NCBI GenBank assembly: GCA_036250195.1
Contig: JAVHZZ010000006.1
Location: 72,096,869 to 72,160,868 of the forward strand
Source of the DNA: Mixophyes australis
Taxonomy: Eukaryota; Chordata; Amphibia; Anura; Limnodynastidae
Reading direction: 5' to 3'
Length of the DNA stretch: 64,000 nt
Every line of letters begins with the position of its first letter. Position 1 is the first letter of the stretch. Below are positions 56,087 through 64,000 of the stretch, one piece after another. A program made the position numbers and the translations under genes. Under the pieces are notes generated by a model. It was not told where the DNA came from. It did no database searches and worked only from the letters and a program-made list of their open reading frames with translations.

Positions 56087-59000
56087 CCCCTTCCTTATAT
56101 TCTACCCATACACACACTACTATCTCCCTTCTAATACAGTAATAATACTACTCAACCATCCCAACAGTCATGTGACCTGCATTACATCAGTCAAATCAAA
56201 CAGGTGCTTTAAGGATCATTTGTAGCCCATCTGTTTCTGCCTAAAGGTGTGACCTGCACCTAGCCTAGAATAGGAAGATGTCATTAGGTCTGCTTCTGAA
56301 CACACTAAAACTTGCCTGTCACTGCCACATAAAACAACATTAGTGTCTTAAAAAAAGGATATCTCTAGGCAATTGCTGTTTAAACCCAAAAAGTTACTTT
56401 TAATTACTTTATTCAAAGCTAAAGTGGGAAGGACCATTTACTCTATAAGATTGCCTGCTTAACCAAGCTTTTATCATTCTTTTTGCATACAAAGTTAACA
56501 TTAGAGAGGAACAATCACCAGACAGTAGATTACAATGGTCTGAGAAAGATATGACTGCCTTCATATGTAAATATTTTTATCTTCTACTACACATGTTAAT
56601 TCAGGGTGATAGGTCCTCTGTAAAGACAACATATGGTTAAAGAATGATATTCCTTCAGTTGTTTTGTACCATGTACAGCCAATAGAAAGGATATTATTTA
56701 TTGCACTGTGAAAAATGGACCAGTCCAGTATATCACCACTCCTATGATTCCTGTTTCAGGGAGAGGGGTGGTGCAGGGTTGCAAAAATCTACTATTCCCA
56801 CAGATATTTGAGAACTGCCTGCAGTGCACAGCACAGGCCACTAGGGGGCAAAAGCAACAACACTCTAAATTAGCTGTTCTAGTCTCTGTTATGTGTAGCT
56901 AGCGTATGTGAAATGAAAAGGTTTTCCTCTTCTAACGTACTTTGCTAAACACTATATACATTGTGGCTCGAATGGGGAATGAAAAGCTTATTTTGTGTGC
57001 AGCTACCCGTCTGTATGGTTAATGCAAAACTGCTTTTCATTGGCAAACAAGACATTTCATGCATTTAATACCTTGGTTTGATATGAAGAAACCACTAAAC
57101 CATATGTACATAGGTGTACCAGCTACAGAAAGTCCTGGAACAGTTATGTAACAAGATTTTTCTAACTTCATCTTTTAGATCTCTCAGGCTACATTATTCA
57201 GCGATCACAGCAAGTACACAGAGATTTAACTTCCATCATCAAACTGTTATTCAGAATGCCCAGAACATCACAAAGGGCCTGCCTTTCATCAGCATTCCTT
57301 ATATATAAAATAATGATCCCTCATTTATAAACAACTGACATATTAAACAGTGTGGTACATTGGGATCATGATACAAATTACATACAGTGAGAAAAAAGGT
57401 TAACTCTGGCCCTGCCCATTAGCTTACAATATACAAGGTGTTGGGAACACTTTATACATCAGGTAGCGTAATAACAATTTTAGCTGTTGGTAAGGAGAGT
57501 GTGTGGGGATACAGTAAGACAGAAACATTATCAGACACCAATATTAAACCAGCTATGGGCAACTGGCATTATATGCAGCTACCATATGTCCACTAGCAGA
57601 ACACCTTTCCCTCCCATCTGCCTTTCATCAAAGTCCCTCAGCTTCCCATCTACTATACATCAGAAACCTTCCAATATCACATACTTTGCACTAGATTCAC
57701 TCAGAGATTCATCTGATTTCCAACAGAGGTGTACTGCTCACCCCTTGTACCAAACTGTAATCTCCTTCACTCTTCCACCCATCTTTGTACCTCATGGCAC
57801 ATCCACTGTACACGTGAATCCCTCACAACCCCTGTGCCTGTCATCAGAGTCTCTTGCATTTCAATTCACATTACATTAAGGTTCGCTAGATCTCTCTTTA
57901 CATCCCCAGGACCTATCACCAATCCCATATACTATACTGTAGTACCACCTGCCTATCTATCGTAAAGCTGTATTCCTTATATCTATTGAATTCCCCTAAT
58001 GTACACCAGATGCTGACTTTTATTATGTGTTCGTACCTGTATACAACTGCCTAAGCCTCCTGAGTCCTGTCTTCTTTCCAGTTACACATTGGGGTCTTGT
58101 TCAGATACTTATCTAAATGTCTTAAATTAAAGAATTTTAATTGTTTTACTTCTTGTAAGCTGTTTAATTGGGGTGGTGTTGTGTGATATTTGTATGTGTG
58201 CAGTGTTTTTTTATGATAAAATATATAAAAGTGTCACTGCTGGTAAATGATAATGTCCTCATCTGGCCACTGGCAGTGTCGTCTATGATATGACCATTCA
58301 ACCAAAACTCCAAATAGTGCAGCACTTGTATGTTCAAATCTAACAGAGATATAGCCAGCTTTGCTGGAAGGCCCAATTGCTCTGCTGTCGTGGGAACTAG
58401 GGAGAATTTATTTGCTGTTTTTGTCCTGGAGATGTGATATTTTCAGGCAGTATATCAGTTGGACAATAACTGTAGTATTTTATACTTGTTAGTCAATGTA
58501 TTCTTACTATCTTCTACAACTTCAAGGTATGCACTTTAAAAACATCCAGTTTCCTAGATGTATAAGTGTGTAAAAACCCCTCTCCATTGTTATTTTAAAT
58601 ATTTATGTAAAATGTTTTAGGCTCAGAAAAAAATATTTATACATTACATTTATTTATCTGTATCCGAGTTAAATATAGATATATATATATTAACCTAATT
58701 ATTCTAGAACTTTAATTCGTGACATATGTTTCCTTGAAATGTGAGGGCTGGTGCATATGTAATACTGAATAAAATCCTACTAGAAATGGATGTGCTGATT
58801 TCTATTCCAATTGTTAAATTGTGTCTGGACTACCAACAAGATTGCAATTTAATGCTACACTGGTATTTTGAATGGTGGTCTTGTGCAGACGGTCTTTAAA
58901 TACTGCAACAGTCGTCCATCATTGAACTACCTACGCTTAACACACTCCTGACATTGTTGTAAGTAGCTGCTGAACACAACATTTATTCCCTATAGTAGGG

Positions 59001-60180
59001 GAGTGACATACACACAGTCCCATAGGTGGCCGGCTGTTGCATTCTTTGACTCATTGTATGATAGCAGTGGTTGGTCAGAATCAGTCTTTTAGACCTGTCC
59101 TGCATGTTCTGCACCAGTGTAGAAATGGTGGTCTATATAAGCCAAAAATACACCATTTGTGTTCCAGATTCTTCTTTTTAAAGCAGAAAGTTTATATTGA
59201 GAGAAAGATCATGTAACATGTATGGATGTGTGTGGGGTGAGTCTTTCATCATGGGGTAGAGCTTTCTGTTCTATGCACAACAGACTTCCTGCCAGTAAGC
59301 TCACTGAAGGGAAATGCAGTCAGTCTATACAAGTCTAAAATACATGAATACTTGGGACAATAGATTGCATTGAAGGTAAAGAATAAGATTATATGTAATG
59401 ACAGAAGGATGTGGGAAATTTTAATTAATACATTAGTGTATGTCACAACACATCTTTACATGTATGTTTAGGTGTCCTTTAAGATGGCAAACAAGAATTA
59501 ATCTTCCAGGTCAGTGGAAATATTATATGTTCAATAGTGAAATGTTTAGTACACCCTCCATATCTGAGCCTGTGGGTTATAGACAAATCCACATACTTTT
59601 AAACATTATTGGCTGGCTACAGTTCTGTTGTGTATGTATAGGTTTTCTTGTAAGGAAGGGTGAAATTTGCAATAATCATCCTTTCACATGGCTGCAATTA
59701 GTGACTAGCAGTTACTCCCCTGTCTTTAATCAATGCTTCAGGCAGCAAAGGAAAGTGTGAGCTTGGAGACCTTTTGGAACCAAGATGATTAACACCAAAT
59801 CCTACAACAGAAAGGTGGGCGAAAGGAGAGAGTTTGTGGTATGGAATGCTGTTTAGCAATTCTAATCACCACAAGAAAAAATATGAAAGGGAAACTAGCA
59901 AAATGAACTTCCACCTGCATGAAATAGACGGTTTCCTGTAAATAATGTATAATACACAAGTGAAACTGAATATATTTACAATATCTTGTTAAAAAATATC
60001 TATAAATTGAAATATAGTGATATCCTGATTATATTTGAAGGGCAGCGATATAACTTGCAGCACATGAATCGTTGTGAAAGTTTTCTGAGACAAATGGATA
60101 CTGATCAGTAAAGGTGCAATACAACTACAAATGGATATGAGACCACCATACAAGCAATGTCTTTCTTTCATATTGAAACT
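56087..60180 (+). other. PCYT2 3' UTR and downstream sequence without a recognised gene
   Basis: AT-rich non-coding sequence. The first part should be the PCYT2 3' UTR. The short open frames here (for example around 57.5-57.9 kb) show no domain or exon structure. I recognise no repeats with clear ends. Confidence 0.4.
58768..58773 (+). terminator. Candidate PCYT2 distal poly(A) signal
   Basis: AATAAA about 2.7 kb past the PCYT2 stop. A weaker ATTAAA occurs at 58126-58131. I saw no canonical AATAAA closer to the stop, so the 3' UTR may be long, but which site is used cannot be told from sequence. Confidence 0.3.
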
Positions 60181-61730
60181 GTTCTGTCAGGCGCCGCCCC
60201 GCTTCTCCTTTGCCAGGGACGGACACCGCTCGACTCTTCTGGCGCTTCCTGTTGCTATGCAACGGGACGCTTCTGCTGGCCGGGTTTGGGGCACACGTGT
60301 GTCCGTTGCTACGGCAATGGGACGCGTTCCCCAGCTTCCTGTCAGTGGTCAGCCGCGCTTACCGCCGAATTCCCTGTCCACCAATGAGGTTGCAGGTACC
60401 TCTATATCAGGAAGACTCTGGCACCATTAGGGTGCCAGAGTATCAAGGTCTATGTCCCTTCTACTCCAGCGTTTCCCTGTGCTTCCCAGCACCCAGACTG
60501 GCTCCTGGTTCCTGATTTGGCTTTCTTTGACCTTCCTTGTGGATCTCCCTTTGGTGTTACTACTCTCCTGCTGTCACACGCCGGTCTCCCGCGGTGTCTC
60601 CCCAAGAGCCGGCGTGCGCGCCCTCTGCTCTCCCGCTCCATCCCCGCCAGCCTGTCTTACCTGCTCGTCTGCAGCGGCTGTCCTGACTCCTCTCCAGAGC
60701 TGTGTCTCTCGCCTGCTGTCAGTGGTTCTGCGCATGCGCAGAACCACCAATCCCCTTTCTCTCTTTCTGCTGCCCCCTATTGGCTGCCCTAAATGAACCA
60801 GCCCTATATCTTGTCTTCCTACCCTAGACTCTGGGCTGGTTCTTTCAGTCAGTTCCTACCTTCCGTCCTATAAGCAGCTCCTGTGCTATTTCGTTCCTGG
60901 TTCCTGTGTGTTCCATACTCTGCATCCCAGTGTTCCTGCTCCTCCGGGCTTCAACGCTGCAGATCATCCCTACCAACCACTTCCAAATGGCAACGCTGCA
61001 GACCATCCCTACTAACCACTTCCAAGTGGCAACGCTGCAGACCATCCCTGCTAATCACTTTAAGTGGCGACGCTGCAGAACATTCCTTCAAACCTCTACC
61101 TAAGTGGCAACGCTGCAGATCATCCTTATTATCATTCCCTAGTGGTAATTTCACAGATCATCACTAAACTCCAATTGTCAGTAGTAACGGCTACAGATCT
61201 CCAGTGGCTCTACATCTTGTATACCTTCCGTGGTTTACTACCTGTCAAATCCTTCGCTCATTCTCTTGTGGTTCGTTGGGAACTTCACTAGGGGGTCGCG
61301 ACCTGCAAGTGGAAGCCGCGAAGTCCATATTCCCTTGTGGGAATCACTGGCGAACACCTTTCACTTGTTAGACTCCGCGCCTCTAGCTGAAGTCACGCCA
61401 ATCCCGGCTTAACTACCAGGATCCAGCTGTCCCTCGTTGGCACCGTGACACCTGGTTTCACTCCAGATTGTTTGACTACGCTTCTGCCTGACTCCTTTGT
61501 ACCTCGTTTCCCGCACGGCCTGACTCCGGTTTGCTTGACTAGGCCTCTTCACCCACTATTTCACTGGTGGTTAGCTTGGAGGCCCACAACCAGTGTGCTC
61601 CTGCAGCGAGCTCCAAACTTCCTTGCGGGGGTCCCTAACGAAGACCAGGGGCACGTTTATACTCCGCGCCTCCCTGTTAGCAGCACAAATACCAGTAAGT
61701 AGGCCTCAGTTATCTGATACCATGACACGT
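60180..61730 (+). mobile_element. LTR-like interspersed repeat, plus copy, with 39-bp minisatellite
   Basis: Shares, in order, TATGCAACGGGACGCTTCTG, CCGAATTCC, GGGTGCCAGAGTATC, CTTGCGGGGGTCCCTAACG and CAAATACCAGTAAGTAGG with the reverse complement of 3690-4390. Five tandem units of about 39 bp (GCAACGCTGCAGACCATCCC) occur at about 60953-61130. No protein domain seen. Likely a solo LTR or a non-autonomous element of unknown class. Confidence 0.6.
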
Positions 61731-63169
61731 TCTAAGAAATAAATGGACCCTTTACTGTAAAATAGAATGGATGCTGTTGGTCACCTCACAGCTTTGTTTT
61801 TATGCTGTCACATGAGAACTTCTAGGTGCCTTCTACTATGCTTATTTTAAAGTCGGGAGGTACATTATTATTATTATTATATTCTGTGACTAACAATGCG
61901 ATTGCTTCTATTGCACAGTAATGTCACATGAAAATGTAATGCATAGTAAGCCTGACATAGATGTGAGGATCACCTCAAATGCAGCAAGCTTAAACTTGTG
62001 TATTACAAGAAATAATACACTCCATATTTGAATGTTTTGGTGTCAGCCGTGTTCTTGCCTGTCATTTGTAAAAGCACAAAATGTAAGTCTGCTGAAGTAC
62101 CTATCAACTTAAGCATTGCCATATTATAAAGAGAATACATACCTTCCACCATGATTCACTTCACCTATCATGCAATGCTCTGTTTCCCACTTATTTTTCT
62201 GTTATCTTTATCGAATTAAGTAATTTATGCTAGTTTTATAAACAAAGCTGTCATGATCAATATATATCAGACCGTTAAATCAGGATTGTTGTCCGACTTA
62301 TTTCAGGTTACGGCAGCCATTTTGAGAAGGAGCTAGGTGCTACAGAGGGAGAAGAGACCGCAGTGGATTACAGTGTATATATGTGAGGCGGTGGTTTAGG
62401 ATTAGGTGCCCACAGGCTTCATTGTAATCTTTCAAATAGGCTATGTGCCTTAGGACAGATGAGGTCTGTTTAGGTTAAGCCGGGTTTCCTTTTATTTACA
62501 ACATAGTATTCTTATTGCCTGAAATGTGTATATTAATAAAATCAAACAATGTAGGCCCCATATATTTTATTGGTAAGGTTGATCCATGACTGAATAGATA
62601 AATTAGTATAATGGACCAAGCCAGCAATTATGAGCTAGCCGGGTCTGTGTAATGAAGATGATACAGAGGGCTATATTATATAACTAGCGTGACAAATTCT
62701 TTTTATGAGCCTAGAAATGTTCTGAATGCATGTATCGTAGTATAAGGGCGAGAAGAAGAAGGGGGAGGCGGCAAATTAAACACAACCAAGGTCGAAAGTC
62801 ACAACATGGGATCTGTGCTATCAAACACTACTCATCCATATTTATCTCTGGGTATAATTTTCTGGAACAACACAAAACGGCATTGATATACATTAAGGAA
62901 ACAGTGCCACAAATTACAGCTCTGCGTCTATGGTAATGGTGATATGAGACCAACCACCTGCTGCCAACAGCTCAGACCTGGTATGACATAGATCACTGAC
63001 ATAGACTGCAAGGAAATGTTCTACACAGCAGCTTAACATTACTGAATAACAAATGTAGACCTGCGCCATGTGTACCCAGCTTTATAGTAAATAATGTGAA
63101 TAGGAGTTGAGGGTGCTGTTGAACTTTAATGAATATTTTAATTTTAACACAATTGCAAATACAACAAAC
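61731..63169. other. No gene recognised
   Basis: AT-rich sequence with a short (ATT)n run near 61866. No domain-bearing frame. Confidence 0.4.
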
Positions 63170-63620
63170 TATATGGAAGTTGATTCAGGAGTTGCAAACA
63201 GATCCTGTAAAAGGGGTAATGTGAACACTATCTCTGAGGAAGTTGTATCTATACAACGAAACGCGTAAGATAAGATACTCAGGATTTGGAGTGACCGTTT
63301 TTTACATGCAGAACGGACATATGGAGCTCAACAGTTTTGAAATAGTACCTGGATTTCTTACTTTGCACAAACAAAACCCTCTGAAGGATCTTGGAGTGGG
63401 GACTGCTTATGCCTAAAACACCGCAAGAGACCTCAATCACTATTGATTATACATTTATCTAAGGAACGAAACATCAAAATTCCCCCGCTACATGTATATG
63501 TGTAGGAACCAGGATCCTGGTCTATAGAACGAGGGGAGGACTCCGTTTGAAACACACCAGCGACACGCTGTTTAACGGCAGAGTCAGCGTGGACGGAGCG
63601 AGTGACTGCGAGCTCGAGAC
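63170..63620 (+). repeat. Interspersed-repeat-like segment with conserved hairpin
   Basis: CTGAGGAAGTTGTA-TCTA-TACAACGAAACGCGT (63234-63266) forms a hairpin followed by GAAACGCGT, a motif I associate with amphibian interspersed repeats. Surrounding sequence is of unknown family. Confidence 0.4.
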
Positions 63621-64000
63621 TGGGTAAGCTCACACTTTATACACTACGGAGGATAGTGGTCTTTATTGTAACTTTTAAATCGATATATCGAGTGAAGATA
63701 CATTCCTTTGATAAACATACGGAAGACCAATTAAATTGGATAAAGATAGTCCATATCCGTATTGAGGACTTTAAGTTTGTGATTATAGAAGCTTTACTAA
63801 ACCTGCGTATATCCAGCATACTTCTAATCCGAGCTTATTACATCTTGAATATGATTGAAAGCTTTTGGGAGCCCATATGAACAATTTTTTCAACACTTTT
63901 GGTCCATGACCATATACTAATGATACTAATTGGGAACTGATAAATCTACATAGGTGCACCTAATGTATGAGTTTCCTTGTATCTGAAGTAAGAACCTATA

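Noticed and set aside
57487..57965. 130-codon open frame downstream of PCYT2
   Set aside because: Low-complexity Ser/Pro/Thr composition, no domain or splice structure, and within the likely PCYT2 3' UTR.
63234..63266. Hammerhead ribozyme call
   Set aside because: The core has an extra A after CTGAGGA and lacks a recognisable stem III and cleavage triplet, so it is listed only as a weak observation.

Overview
This is eukaryotic nuclear DNA from a vertebrate, most likely an anuran amphibian. It holds two multi-exon protein genes with GT-AG introns in a background of tRNA-derived SINEs, L1/Tx1-like LINEs, hAT, Harbinger-like and Tc1-like DNA elements, Helitron-like elements, an endogenous retrovirus and satellite DNA. 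The vertebrate assignment rests on the two genes. The amphibian assignment rests on the mix of repeat families and is less certain. I see no prokaryotic genes, CRISPR arrays, rRNA or intact tRNA genes.

Layout. 1-6.4 kb: degraded repeats, namely two LTR-like segments on the minus strand and an L1-like fragment (4.6-6.36 kb) split by a hAT-type MITE with an exact 8-bp target duplication. 6.7-12.48 kb: a satellite array of about 70 units of 81/82 bp. 12.48-13.21 kb: a foldback (inverted-repeat) insertion. 13.21-15.01 kb: a diverged sister satellite (about 80-82 bp) with a 246-bp trimeric higher-order repeat. 15.38-20.64 kb: a defective endogenous retrovirus on the minus strand. It keeps both LTRs plus RNase H, integrase and env remnants, has lost gag, protease and most of RT, and was later hit by a LINE and a SINE. 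20.6-25.2 kb: a cluster of DNA elements and SINEs reaching the SIRT7 promoter.

25.29-35.76 kb (+): SIRT7, ten coding exons encoding 393 aa, with catalytic His, NAD-binding motifs and four zinc cysteines all present. 36.08-56.09 kb (+): PCYT2, thirteen coding exons encoding 382 aa, with two cytidylyltransferase domains. The genes are head-to-tail with only 318 bp between the SIRT7 stop and the PCYT2 start, the same order and relative orientation that I know for the human locus. PCYT2 contains a U12-type (minor spliceosome) intron that splits the first codon of its second HxGH motif. The introns hold a nested L1/Helitron/MITE stack, several MITEs with clear target duplications, two SINEs and an L2-like LINE remnant.

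56.1-64 kb: the PCYT2 3' UTR, then unannotated sequence, a second copy of the LTR-like repeat (60.18-61.73 kb) in the opposite orientation to the 3.7-4.4 kb copy, and a repeat with a conserved hairpin near 63.2 kb.

Functionally the two host genes are unrelated: a nuclear/nucleolar NAD-dependent deacylase and the rate-limiting enzyme of CDP-ethanolamine synthesis. I did not find a convincing new molecular system. The most interesting items are the palindrome-preserving two-class satellite, the U12 intron in PCYT2, the tandem Helitron-like pair whose removal restores an L1 reading frame, and a long hairpin in PCYT2 intron 6.
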